Shown here: positions 25,901 to 37,223 of the stretch, one piece after another
Position numbering within the stretch: the first letter of the stretch is position 1
How the letters are laid out: each line of letters opens with the position of its first letter
Assembly: GCF_000340215.1 (NCBI RefSeq)
Contig: NW_006921547.1
Location: 778,140-842,139 of the forward strand
DNA: 64,000 bases
Direction: 5' to 3'
Source of the DNA: Pseudocercospora fijiensis CIRAD86
Lineage: Eukaryota; Ascomycota; Dothideomycetes; Mycosphaerellales; Mycosphaerellaceae
Notes under the pieces: model-generated
Database searches by the model: none
Told to the model about the DNA's origin: nothing
What the model saw: the letters and a program-made list of their open reading frames with translations, nothing else
Position numbers and translations under genes: made by a program

Positions 25901-27950
25901 TTTAACGAATAATTCGGAGGCAAAGTTCCCGCTCGCTCCGGAATCTATTAATGCACTCGTCGGGTGCCCGTTAACGATAACTTTTATACGGAAGACTACT
26001 ATTAATACTTAAGCGCTTTCGGTATTAAGGAACTCTCTTAGAACGCTCTAATCTAGAGAGTTAGTCCGTTTCCCGACTAATTAGTAGCCTAACGTTATTC
26101 TAACTAGTTACGGATCCGTAGTCCTACTGTTCGTGCTTCTTCGGTATATAATTTTTCCTCGAGGGTATCGTTATATATATCCCGTCCCTACGCTACTATA
26201 GCCTTTCGGTATTGCTAATTTAATCGCTAGACCGTCTAACGTATATCTTAAGTAATAATCGTCCTTTCGTCGGGTAGGACGTATCTATAGGGCGTAATTA
26301 TACTTCCTATCGGTACTCGCTCCGTAATAAAGTTATAGTACGTATAGTCTATAGGTATCCGAGGGTAATTATAGAATTTTGCCTATAAGCTTATCTAGAA
26401 ATAATTAAATTAGATAGGATCGACCTTCCGTTATCCGTTAACCTTTAGAAACATTTCCTCGTATTTACGTACTAGATATAAGGCGATTGTTCGCGCTACT
26501 ATACGTATATCTATTATAAACGTAAGGATCGTATCGTCGTTAATCCCGAATTCGTCTTTACTTTCTTTATTCGTAGTTTCTTCCTCGGTATCTAGACTTC
26601 CTTCTAAATCTTCTTACTATTCCTCCTCTTACTAAGAGGACTCCGGTACTTCTAGGATAGCTCCTAACTCCTCCCCGGGAGGGAATAAAGCTTCCGGATC
26701 TCGGTTTTCTTTATCGTCGGCTTCTAAGCAAGATTTATTAATCGTTTCTTCTTCTAACTAGGATTTCGTATCTTCTCGTACGAGTCGCCTAATCTAAGGG
26801 AAGAATCCTACTTCTACTTTAGTAGAATAATAAATTTAGTATTAGTCGTTGTAATAGAATCTCTAGTAAAGGGTTCTATATATAGATTCTTATCGTCGTA
26901 CTATTATATAGATTTGTCGTAGCTCTTTCTTTACGACCTCTACGTAGGTCCTCGGCGCGTTATTAATAGAGTATAGCTCTACTACTATTTAGTAGCCTTC
27001 TCTACCCGAGTCCTTTCGTTATATTATATTAAACTATTCGCGTCGCACTATATTCTTACCGCGGTAGTTCCGTACTATATAGCCTTCCTTACTATACGTA
27101 TAGTAAGTTAATCTTCCTACTTTCTTAGGCGAACTCTTGCCTTTTCTTCCTTTAATTACTTAACCCTTCTAGGTAGCGTATAGCTCTATTAGTTACGTAC
27201 TATAGTAGTTGTTCCCCTTTAGTTTATTATAGGTACTATAGTTTCGTCTATTATCGTATCTAGGAGTATAACTAGCTTTTCTAGAAGTCTTAGAATCGTA
27301 ACGTCGTTCTAAAGCTCGTTCGTAGAGCCTATCGTCGAGATCGATCGTAACCTTAACTAATATTCCTATATTATTTATTTTTCTACCGTCGCGTATAAGC
27401 TCGTCTTTAACGTTATCCTTAAGACCTCGCCGATATATTGTTATAAGAGCTTCGTCGTCCTAATCCGTAAGTTAGGCGTATTCCTAAAATTTAGCGGTAT
27501 AATCGGTATATAACCCCTTCTAAGTTAAGTGTTAGATAACCCTAACTGCGGTAGCAACTTCGTTAGAAGATTTAAAGACCTTCTTTATCGTACGCTTAAG
27601 ATTTTCGTAGCTTACGAAGATTCTATCCGAATTGTCGGTCCCGTTACTATCTAGATAGGTCCTAAGAAATATTTTAACCTAATACTAAGCCCTGCCTCGT
27701 ATAAACGTCGTTATAAAGACTAGCTTTAAGTTATCTTAAACCTAGTTAAATATAAAATATATATCTATCTAGCTAACCTAGGTATCGAACTTATCTCGGT
27801 CGCCGTAATAAAAGTCTAGCTTTCCGATTTTAAGAGAATCGTTTCCGGTATAGGTTCCTAGTATATTGCTAGTACTAGAGGTAGTACGTCGAGTACTGCC
27901 TGTCTCGCTAGGGGCGGGAGTTCCCCTTCCGACTTATAATAAGGCACTTA
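25900..27950 (-). pseudogene. Element B gag and protease (degenerate)
   Basis: Gag forms the particle and the protease processes it. On the minus strand the retropepsin site reads SALIDSGASGNF, with the catalytic Asp-Ser-Gly-Ala coded at 25,934-25,945 and undamaged. Upstream of it, at 27,105-27,064, the expected gag zinc knuckle is present, but all three Cys and the His read Tyr (YYTYSKEGYIVRNY), each explained by TGY or CAY changing to TAY. The gag body extends towards the 5' LTR at 27,969, and the sequence between 27,900 and 27,969 should hold the leader and primer-binding site. The original start codon is not identifiable. Confidence 0.8.
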
Positions 27951-27968
27951 TCCTAAGGGCGTTTAAAG

Positions 27969-28314
27969 TGTTACGGTTACTCGCGACAGATCGTTAAGTA
28001 AATTCTTATTACGTATAAGCCGAGGCTTCTTTAGAGAGGCTAATATAAGCGGGAGGTAGAGATAGAATAATTAGTATAAAGGTAATTCTAATTAGTAAGT
28101 AGGTAATATAAGTTAAACGCCTCGAGCTATAAGGGCATTCCGGCGTTCCTAAATACAAAGGAGATATCTTGTCTATAGTCGTAAGCGACGTAAGCGACGC
28201 TATCGCTCTCGACCGCTCTAGTCGCTTCTAGTAGGATAGAGCGATAGCTTAGCCTACTAGTCTTAGCGTCGCTCTAAGATTATATAAGGACTCTAACTAA
28301 TTAGATCCGTAATA
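27969..28314 (-). repeat. 5' LTR of element B (right)
   Basis: 346 bp and nearly identical to the left LTR. The differences are mostly transitions at CA or TG sites, and this copy is the more mutated (its last bases are AATA in place of AACA). Confidence 0.95.
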
Positions 28315-28319
28315 GTAAG
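28315..28319. repeat. Target-site duplication GTAAG, right copy of element B
   Basis: It matches 21,412-21,416 exactly and abuts the right LTR. Confidence 0.9.
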
Positions 28320-28343
28320 CTCTTCGAGTATATAATATCTATG

Positions 28344-28461
28344 CTTTCTTAGGCGGTAAGGATACGTAAATAAATAATTAAAATAGGTACTTAGAGGTTC
28401 TAGGCTCTATACGTAAGCGGCTCTTAGTATATAATCGCTAACCGCTTACTTAACAGGCCTA
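28344..28461 (+). repeat. 118-bp direct repeat, copy 1
   Basis: It begins TTCTTAGGCGGTAAGGA and ends near ACAGGCCTAA, and recurs at 28,655-28,771 with mostly transition differences. The 193-bp stretch between the copies holds GAGGGCGTATATATATAGAAGG (about 28,565) facing a similar inverted sequence at about 28,620. The pair could be a small tandem duplication or the remains of the end of the neighbouring tyrosine-recombinase element. Confidence 0.8.
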
Positions 28462-28654
28462 ATCGCTACTATTTAGGTACACTATCTACTAGACCCTCTT
28501 CTATATACTAAAGCTAAATGCAAACGGTACGGGCGGGTAGGTAAATAGTTGTTATTACCGCCTATAGAGGGCGTATATATATAGAAGGAGAGGTTTAGCC
28601 GGGCTAAAATCTTAGATAACGCCCTCTATATATATACCCCTTTCTTCTATACTT

Positions 28655-28771
28655 TCTTAGGCGGTAAGGACACGTAAATAAATAACTATAATAGGTGCTT
28701 AGAGGGTCTAGGCTCTATACGTAAGCGGCTCTTAGTATATAATCGCTAACTGCTTATTAAACAGGCCTAAA
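28655..28771 (+). repeat. 118-bp direct repeat, copy 2
   Basis: It matches 28,344-28,461, offset 311 bp, and directly precedes (in + coordinates) the 3' flank of the tyrosine-recombinase pseudogene. Confidence 0.8.
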
Positions 28772-28999
28772 CTAAGCCGGAAGGACCGCCTAGGCCGTAG
28801 AAGTAGAACCCGCCGAGTTAAGTCGATTGCCGCTATCTTTACTAAACGGCGCTAATAAAAGTAATAAATACGATAACGATAAGGCCCTAAGGCTATAAAC
28901 CCCGGGGCGGAAGCTCTTTACTGCCGCATATAGCGGTCTAACTAATTAACGCTTATAGCGCTTAACTAGTTTATAGCTAACTTATAGAGCGGCTCGTAG

Positions 29000-30060
29000 C
29001 TTACTCTATAAGCTTCTTAATCTCTAGCCCTAGAGGCTCTTGCTTTAGTACTAATAGCGGCAAAGCGATACTACTCTAGAAGCGGCAATCTAGTTTAAAT
29101 AAGTTATACGTAGATATATTATAGTAGAGCCTAAAGGCGTTAGACTTCTATCTACTAAGTAATTAGACCTTACCGTCCGTTATACCGTTATCTTTAGCCT
29201 ATTAGGTAGCTCCTTTTAGTATAGAGTGTCCGCTATATAAGGTAGAGTCTAATCCGTATTACTATAGGCTATCCTTTAATAATCTAATAAAGTTAGCTCT
29301 TATTAAGTCGAATAGCGGCGCTTCTAGCGGTTAAGGGTCGGTATAAAGGAGCTAGCGTACCTAATAGATAGGGCAGGTTCTTATATATATTGCAGCGATA
29401 ATAATAGTTATGCCCTTGTTATAGGTATCGTTCTTAGAGCGCTTTAAACGTAGCGATATATAGTCGCTATTAGGTATAATAAGGACGTCGGACTAGGTTA
29501 GGTTAGCGGAAGCCTATCTCTTACTATAGGTCTTCGGCCTCTTCTTTATAGTAAACTCGCCGGTCCTTATAAAGCCTCTAAACCCTATACAAACCGCTAC
29601 TCTTAATCGAGTATCGTAGACGTTGTCTTCGGCGGTCTTTATTAGGCTATCGATTATTCTTAGAGTTATTAGTAGGCGTAGTTTCTTCGGCTCCGTACGG
29701 CGGTACTTAGTACCGTATATTAGTCGCTTAAGATAGCGACTATTAAAGACCTCGAGCTCCCTATTACTGTAGCTAAGGTCTACGTAGTATAAACTTAGCG
29801 CCGCTAAATTATACTTAATTAATACCCCTTTAAGCCTCGTAAAAAGGTCGGTATCGTACTAGAAACGGTATATAATATGTTCGTATAGGAGCTTAGCTTA
29901 TAGCGGCTATATAGAGTCTTCTAGTTAACTATTAAGCGCAACCTACTACCGCTATTATCTTACTACTAACCTATATATAGCTCTTATAGAGGGTTTAAGC
30001 GCTAACTAAAGTAGGCGCGCTTAATCGAGGGGAGCGTTAATTATTAAGAGCTACTCGTCG
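29000..30060 (-). pseudogene. Tyrosine recombinase (Crypton-like), degenerate
   Basis: Tyrosine recombinases cut and rejoin DNA through a covalent Tyr link. Fungal Cryptons consist of little else. On the minus strand the frame includes GFRGFIRTGEF (near 29,565-29,600), the position of the first catalytic Arg, then LRLKRSKNDTY and EAPLFDL, then the box SGHS (29,224-29,235) followed by ILKGA. The usual H-x-x-R there has lost its Arg (Leu present). After AKDNGITDGKVQLLSR the family has GRWKSDA..LY with the Tyr nucleophile; here it reads SNAFRLYYNIS. Stops are TAG/TAA, including at expected Trp. It could also be a fragment of a DIRS/Ngaro retroelement, but I see no RT beside it. No match to the long captain recombinases of Starships was recognised. 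Confidence 0.7.
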
Positions 30061-31630
30061 TTAGGCTTAGTAATATTATTATTATCGGACCCGAGCTCTT
30101 CGTTGTCTACTAAGGATATAGGTTAGTAACTATTACGACGTTAAAGCGTAAAATCGAGTCTACGAGAAGGTTATCTTCGGTAGATATCTATAGAGCCTAT
30201 AGGCGGAAGTTATACTATAGCGCTAGTAGGAGTGTCTCTAGTAGCGGTATATTACCTTCGCCTTATACGCGCTTCTTAGATAGTCTACTATATACCGTCG
30301 TATTGTCTATATAAACGATTACTCGAGCTCTAGTTTAATCGTAGCTCTACCTAAGCTCCTTAATAGGCCTTATATCTAGCTTATAGTATAGGGGAAAGAA
30401 GCCTAGAGCGAAAAGGCAACCGGCGACGATTCGAGCGATAGAAGGACAGCCCCTAGTTAATATCGTAGACCTGTTCTCGTTAGTTAACATACCGCTAAAC
30501 TTGTAGCAAATAGCCTAACTCTAGATCCTAGAGCTAAATATTCTAGTATTATAATATTCGAGTATATAGCGTAGGCGCGGCCGTACGTCCTTTAAATACT
30601 AAATAGGGATATTAGAATGTTTGCACTAAAACGTTTGCTTTCTATTAGTAGACCTCGCCTACGGCCGTAGAATTCGCCTATAGCCGTTTCTTCTCGTTGC
30701 CCCTAAGAGTCGGTTATATACCTACGTATTATTTATATACGACTCCCTTTACGTCGCTTCTACGTAAAGTTTAGACAATCTACCTTCGCGTCCTAAGTCT
30801 CGCTAATCTATCCTAGCGTAAATATAGCTACTAGATAATCTATTCCCCCTATTAGCAGCTTGTTACTTTATACTATTACCTTACTATTATAGCAGATTAC
30901 TAGCCCCTTTATTATATATAAGTATAGGTTTCTTCTTTATAAGTATAACGCGCGTCTAATAGAGATGTCTCGACCTAACTTAATCTTATTACCCCCGTAT
31001 AGTATAAAGATTTCCTCGTAGTATAGAAACTAACCGACGAGAACGTAATAGCTTTTAAAGTCCTACGTAGACCTAACGAACCTAGAACTACGAAGGTAGA
31101 TACACTTAGGTATATATTCGAATAGATCGGTAATTCTATCGAGAGTAACTCGGTTAGGGCGACTATACTCTAGCGGTACGCTCTATAGTATAAGATATAG
31201 GAGACTAGTGCTAATCCTTTACTCCATATATCCTAAGCCTTCGTTCGAAGCCTCGACTAGTACGGCCTAATCTATTGCGCCGTCGTCCTTAGAATATCTA
31301 TAGACGCCTCCCGCCGAGTAAGTAACTGTATTATCGAAGCCGCCTAGGGCGAAGATTAGTTTACTTAAGCCTCGGAGCTTGTCCGGCTTCCGTTTAGCGC
31401 TCTACTTTTAGTACCTAAACGTATTCTCGCCGACATTGTAGCTACTACTCGGATTAGACTTAGTTTCGAAGAAGCCTATCGCTTCTAGATATAAGGTAAA
31501 CGGAAGAGGCTCGCAGAAGCCTAGAATAGTCGCGTTAATAAGAGGAAGAGCGCTCTTTACGATTTTATTACCGGCAGTAATATTACCGCTATAAGAGACG
31601 CTTATAAACCGAAACCTAGTAAGGAACGTA
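30061..31630. other. RIPped spacer between recombinase and RecQ pseudogenes
   Basis: I recognise no gene here. Some forward frames towards 31,560-31,640 may be the 5' part of the RecQ pseudogene. The stretch around 30,600-30,650 keeps a few TG/CA sites. Confidence 0.4.
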
Positions 31631-31639
31631 CGATATAGG

Positions 31640-34600
31640 CCTACCTACCTAATATTCCTAAAGACTATATCGTTCTCTAAGGCTTTAAGATAGGGCGCAA
31701 TTTACTAGCGCCGAAAAAATACCTATTACGCGCCTTACGCAAAAAACATCTAAGGAAACCTAGGGTTAAAGCGGGTAGTAATATACTAGTACTAGATTTA
31801 TAGCTAGAAGACGATAGCGTAGAACCTAATCTGCTAGTATTAGACGACGAAGGAGGGAAAGGTACCTAGGACAATCCTCTTAATATAGACGGAGATACGG
31901 CTTCTAATTTTCTTAATATATACGATAGATTAGAGCTCCGTTTATAATGTCGCCGGCTTAGCCGTAGAGAAGGGATAGAAGCCTACTATACCTACTACCG
32001 CAAATAGTAGATAGACTTTACCTATGCTTTGCTACCGAATATTAGAGAGCGTCTCGCTACGTTAGGCCGGCTACTATATATATAAACTTTAATTACTCCG
32101 TTCCTACTACGTACCGTCCCTATACCTAATATATATAAATACTAACTATTTTGCTATATAGCGAAAGATTAACCTGCTTTCTAGCTAGCAAAGTAGTCTA
32201 TATCTTGTATCTTTTACTTAATCTTACGACCGCCTCGCTTAGAAGCCCGTAATATATACGTATATAGCTCCCTACTATCCCGAAGCCGATTAGCTCGTAG
32301 CTATATACTATCTATTCTAACCGCCTACCCGGATTTCTAACTAGTTTATACCTACGCTATACTAAGTTATATTCTATACAACCTTCGCCTTATTATCTTC
32401 CTATATACTATTTATAGTAGATATAGCCTCTATAGAGATACTATTAAGGTTTAGGTTAGACAATCCGCGCCTTAACTACTTTAGTCTATAAAGGAGGCGA
32501 TAGACGTACGTCCGTTAACGCGCTCTCGCAATTAATATATTATTACGATCGAGATTATTAGGGTTATAAGAACTACTTCTAGTACCTAGGGACCTAGATA
32601 CCGGAAAGACACCGTTTCGAGGATTACTTCTATTATCTTCCTTAATATCGCATTATTAAGTACGTAACTTACCGATACGCCGTACCCCCTTACTATTTTT
32701 ACGCTTACCTTAGCCGCTAATACCGATATACTATTCCTATTACTATCCGTCGCCTTCTTATCGAAGAATTCGAGCCGTTCCCTAATATTGCTATAATACC
32801 CGACTAGGTAATTTAGCCCTAGCTAACCGACGATTAAGCCCCGGAGTTCCCGCTCTACTTCGATTATTTCTAATATACTACTATCGACAAATAGGGCGAA
32901 TAATATATAGCTGTCTTTTACTCGCGTACCTTAATATAAGAGTATTATAAAACGCGATATAAGTAGACTAATACCTAGACTTAGGGCGGTAGTAGAAAAG
33001 CCCGCCTATAAGAGATACTTAATCGCCTATAAGAGAGTAATATCTATATATAGCAATTCTTCTACTCTAAAGCTAGGTATAAACCTAGATAGAATCGCCT
33101 ATTCTAGGTCTATCGTCGCGCTCGTATAGTACCTATTCCCCTCTTATCGTATAACGACTAGTTTACGTCTATCCTAATTAAAGCTTAAGCCGATATTTAG
33201 AAGAAACTAGACAAGGATCGAAATATTGTTTATAATAGCTTAGCCTACGTATCTGCTCTCCCTCCCTAGATTTAGTAACTCTTTATCGACCTTTACGTCG
33301 TCTTACTTTATAAAAACGAAATATAAGCCGCTATCTGCCTCCCTAAAGAAAATAATAAGCTCTATACTATAGAAGTTATCGCTATTGCTCGCCGAGCGTT
33401 CTCTTATACGATAAGGTATTATAGCGAAAGTAGCCCCTATTTTAACCTTACTAATTCCCGTAAGTAAGCTCTTGCTAACTTTTATAATATAATATAGAAG
33501 TCCGACTATTATAAATATTTTCGCTTTTAGTACTATAAGACCCGCTCGAGCGAACTTAAATATACCGACGCTATACTATACGCGCTAGTATATTTTATTC
33601 GTTATATCTCCCCTAAAGTTCTATTTTTCCCTTCTATAATATCGCCTACCGATAAACTTAATAACGACGTCGACGCCGAAGTTGCTAGTTAAGTAAGCGA
33701 TAAAGTCGACGAAAAAGTCGACTATAGCCTCGCCTAAGTAATACTAACCGACGAATAGCGCAAACTCTAGAATAAACTTAGCGACCGCGTCTAAAGTAGT
33801 ATTACTAAGACGGAAGAACTAGAACTATATCCTCTTATTTCCTAGTTATTACTCTCTCTATTCTAGTACCTAATTAGTAGTCGTCGGTTCTACTCTCTAC
33901 TTCTTAGCTACCTCGCCCTTTATATAGTATAACTATATTTAGGTATATAGCGGGAGCTAAACGACTTTAATTACTATCTCTCTACTATTGTTTAGATAGG
34001 GTAACTCCTCGTATTTAACTACTCCTAGCGTTATAACTAGGGCTTCGACCGTAACGACGAAGTTTTAGAGGCTATTAAGTATAAGATAGAGTTACTCTTT
34101 ACGCGAGAGACCGCTATCCGAGAAATTGTCCGCTAGCGTAGTACCCTCTTCGCCTTTACTAGCAACTATATATCGACTAATTAGGCTATCTAGGCCGCTA
34201 ATAGTAAATCCGTTTAATTTAGGGACGTTATACTACGAGTTATAGACCTAACTACCCTACTCGAGTATTGCTATCGATAGGCGTATAAGATCCTACGGCG
34301 CGACCTTCTTTTTAGACTCCTATATAACTCTATCCCCCTTACCGACCTTTATAACTGTCCTAAAGAAACTACCGTCTACTTTAGCTTCCTCTAGGATAAG
34401 CGTAATACTACTATCGTTAACCTAGCTCGGACGTTCGTTATTAACGCTATCGCTAGTAATCCGGCTCTATTGTATTTATACTTAGAGGCTAGTTTAGATA
34501 CACTCTACCTTAGCTTAGTAGTCGGCGCGTATAAGTATTACGTCTAAGAGTTCCTTTAGCTACTTAGCGTCCTTATATTTATTAGTAGTAGTTAGCCCGC

Positions 34601-37130
34601 CCGCGAATCCGAATTCTTCTCGGCGATATAGCGTAATACTTAGTCGGTCCGCTCTATTACTATCCGAGATAGATGCGTTATAATTTACCTAACCTATACT
34701 AAGCTCCGCTAGAAGCTAAATAATAAACAAAACGTCTGCTTCCTATTTAAGCTTAGCCGCCTACTTATCGATTACCTTATATATATTTAACTATTTCGCG
34801 AGCTCTACTAGTATTAATCTAACCCCGGGTAGGTACTTAGTCCTTTCCTCTAGTTTAAGGACAACCTCGTCTAGTCGGATAATACTATAATCCGATACCT
34901 TCGTCGATAGACTATAGCCGCTAGCCTGCCTGCCTTCGGTATTAGCGAGTAGCGTTACTTCTCTATCGCTATTATTAAGAAATTCTTTAGTAAGTTCGTA
35001 GGCTTCGATTAATCGGATATAAACGACGAAAACGACAAGGTCGACGATATAGAGATAGCTATAGCTAGGTAGCGTAACTATAGTCTCTATACTACTAACA
35101 TTTTATATACTAACGCTAATCTATTCGCCGCGTCGTCTAACTTATAGAATAGCTTAATCTAAGGTAGGTACTATACGTCTTATATCTAGTCGAACTTCCT
35201 CTAGCTTTCTACCGCTATTACTCGCTACTAGGGGACCTAGCCGTCGCTAGGTAGCTCTATTAGTAACCTCTTAGTACTCGAGAATAGTAGTCTCGCCTCC
35301 GTCTTTACCCTTAATAAAGCCCTATAGTATACGCGCGAAATTATATAAAACCTATAGCTATAGTAGAAGAGTAAGGGTTAAGCGACCGCTATACGATAGA
35401 TCCTCTCCCTCGAGGCCCGACTATTCGTTATCCTCGGTACTAGCGCTAGTAAGAGTCTCCTCTTTATAGTTCCTTACTATATAAAAGGTACGCGGACTAT
35501 TATACTTATCCTTCCTCTAGTTGCTCTACGAGTTAATATACTTATCCGACTTAAAGCCGCTAAAGTGTCCTATATAGTATAGTAACTAGGAATAGAGCGC
35601 CCCGCTTCCTTTATCCTAGTTAGCGCTAAGGCCGCCTACTCTACCTAATTTATTATATATATACGGCGTCTCGGGGTCTAGAACTAGCTCGATCGTATCT
35701 TCGTCGACGAGTGCTATTTAACCGTAACTACGTTACTATACCGCTCTATCTTTCGCTAATTTAGCTATCTTAGGTCGATTAGTACCTAGGTCGTCTATCT
35801 AACCGCTACTCTACTACTATTAATAGAACCTAAATTCCTATAGTATAACGTTATCGCCTAGCCTATAATAGTATAGCGGAGTACTAATTGCGCTAATATT
35901 ATATATCGTATTTCCTTATACTAGTAGGTATAGTTACTACTTATAGCCGTACGACTTATTAGAAAGCAACCTAGGGCGAGTATATTTATACCTAGCGATC
36001 GCGTCCTAGTATTCGTATATAGTCTCGACTACGCCGAGTAGCTAGCGAGGGAAATTAATTACTTATACTTTACTACCGCTAGTAGAACTACTAGCGAGAA
36101 AGAATAGCTACTCGACGCCTAGCTTAATAGTACTAATAATCTATTTCTCGTCGCTACTTCTATACTCGGCGAAGGATTCGACGTACTATATATCCGGGTT
36201 GTTATCTACGTCGGCCTCCTACTCTTACTAATATTATTCGTATAATAGTCTAGTCGCGCTAGGCGAGATAGAAAGCTAGTACTATCTTACCTCCTACTAC
36301 TAACCGAACTAACTATACTAGTAATAGTCGACTAGAGTAAGCTTAGCTTCGATTAATACCCTTACGTAGATAACGTTAGCTATATATAGTAGCGCGAGAG
36401 GCAAGCTATATAGTAATATACTCGTATAGGTAAATGTTTGCGTTTAATTATATCTAATTACTTCGATAGTTCCTAATTCCGCCTAATATATATATCTAAT
36501 CTAGACGATAGTAACGAGCTCTACTAACGATATATATACCGACTAGTACTACTTCTAACCTAGCCCGAAACGCCGTAGGCTTAGGCGATCCGTCGGTAGA
36601 CTACCTATTTCTAGCGTATCTAGTAAAACGAAGCTAGTAGTATAATATAGTTCGACCGCAACCTCGCTATTATCTAATAACTATATACTATCTACTACTT
36701 CGTTAATCCCCGCCTCCCTATATACTAATTCTCTTAATACCTACGCGCTAACTTCGTAGTTATAAAAAAGAGGTAAGCGCTCTAGGCTAAGCCGATCGAG
36801 AGGTACTATACCTACTTCTACTACTATTTCCCTTTTACTATATACTAGGAATATAGTAAGTAAATACGGAGTTATTAACGGCTAGACGTTATATAGCTAG
36901 TCGCTATCGGCGTGTTCTAGTCGCTATAGATAGGTCCTACTTAGATCCGGGATAAATTCTAGTACTAATTTAAAACGCTAGAGGAATACCTCGAGTAGAT
37001 AACTTAGAGTACTATATAGGATAGAGAAAAGGCTATCTAAGGTGTTCGTCTCTACGCTATCGCTATCGAGCACGTTCTAGCTAGGAACGTTTAACTAGAT
37101 CCGGTACCTACTAATAACTATATAGAGTAG
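31640..37130 (+). pseudogene. RecQ-family helicase of telomere-linked type, degenerate
   Basis: Fungal telomere-linked helicases are very large RecQ-like proteins coded next to chromosome ends. Exon-like frames run 31,640-32,580 (frame 1 from LPNIPKDYIVL), about 32,590-36,500, and about 36,860-37,050, with frame changes between them. The middle part holds IARxRNYSLYTTN and a leading region typical of these long proteins. The helicase core follows: KGQATAIRQIL, motif I VILGTSASKSLLF (35,430-35,466), LILPLVALRVN, motif II FVDECYLTV (DECY at 35,706-35,717, where DECH is expected, CAY to TAY), and motif III VVYLTATL (35,790-35,813). A strand-exchange part follows with IPSDRVLVFVYS and LVATSILGEGFD-like text. 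The C-terminal tail (GVING..TLYS..SLSACSS) resembles the Cys-rich end. Stops are all TAG/TAA. Confidence 0.85.
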
Positions 37131-37140
37131 AAATTCTAGA

Positions 37141-37223
37141 CGCTAACTATTTCGCTAGCTAGAAAAAAAACAATAATATACCGGTCGTACTATTTACTTT
37201 TCTGTCTAGCGAAATAGTTAGTA
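37141..37223. repeat. Hairpin element, family 2, at RecQ 3' end
   Basis: CTAACTATTTCGCTAGCTAG on the left and CTAGCGAAATAGTTAGTAC on the right form an inverted repeat around a 40-bp loop with a run of eight A's. A similar arrangement lies at 40,166-40,238 and a weaker one at about 39,340-39,393. These look like very short non-autonomous inverted-repeat transposons. Confidence 0.65.

Larger units (their letters stand above)
21417..28314 (-). mobile_element. Ty3/gypsy chromovirus B, structurally complete, RIP-inactivated
   Basis: The 6,898-bp element has two 346-bp LTRs, each with TGTTACGG at one end and CCGTAACA (now CCGTAATA in the right copy) at the other, and is flanked by GTAAG duplications. 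On the minus strand the order is gag, protease, RT, RNase H, integrase, chromodomain. A purine tract (revcomp of 21,763-21,776) abuts the 3' LTR and fixes the orientation. Unlike most of the window it keeps TpG but has lost CpA on the + strand, so its coding strand kept CA and lost TG. Near the 3' LTR there is an additional small antisense frame. The paired LTRs differ mainly by transitions at CA/TG sites, which suggests a fairly recent insertion that was then RIPped. Confidence 0.95.

Noticed and set aside
29000..30060. Starship captain (DUF3435) recombinase
   Set aside because: The readable motifs and short length fit Crypton-like recombinases better, and no large cargo boundaries could be tied to it.
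32131..32215. Family-2 hairpin inside the RecQ gene
   Set aside because: The partial inverted repeat (ACTATTTTGCTAT / TAGCAAAGTAGT) lies in a continuous coding frame and is imperfect, so it is probably chance.
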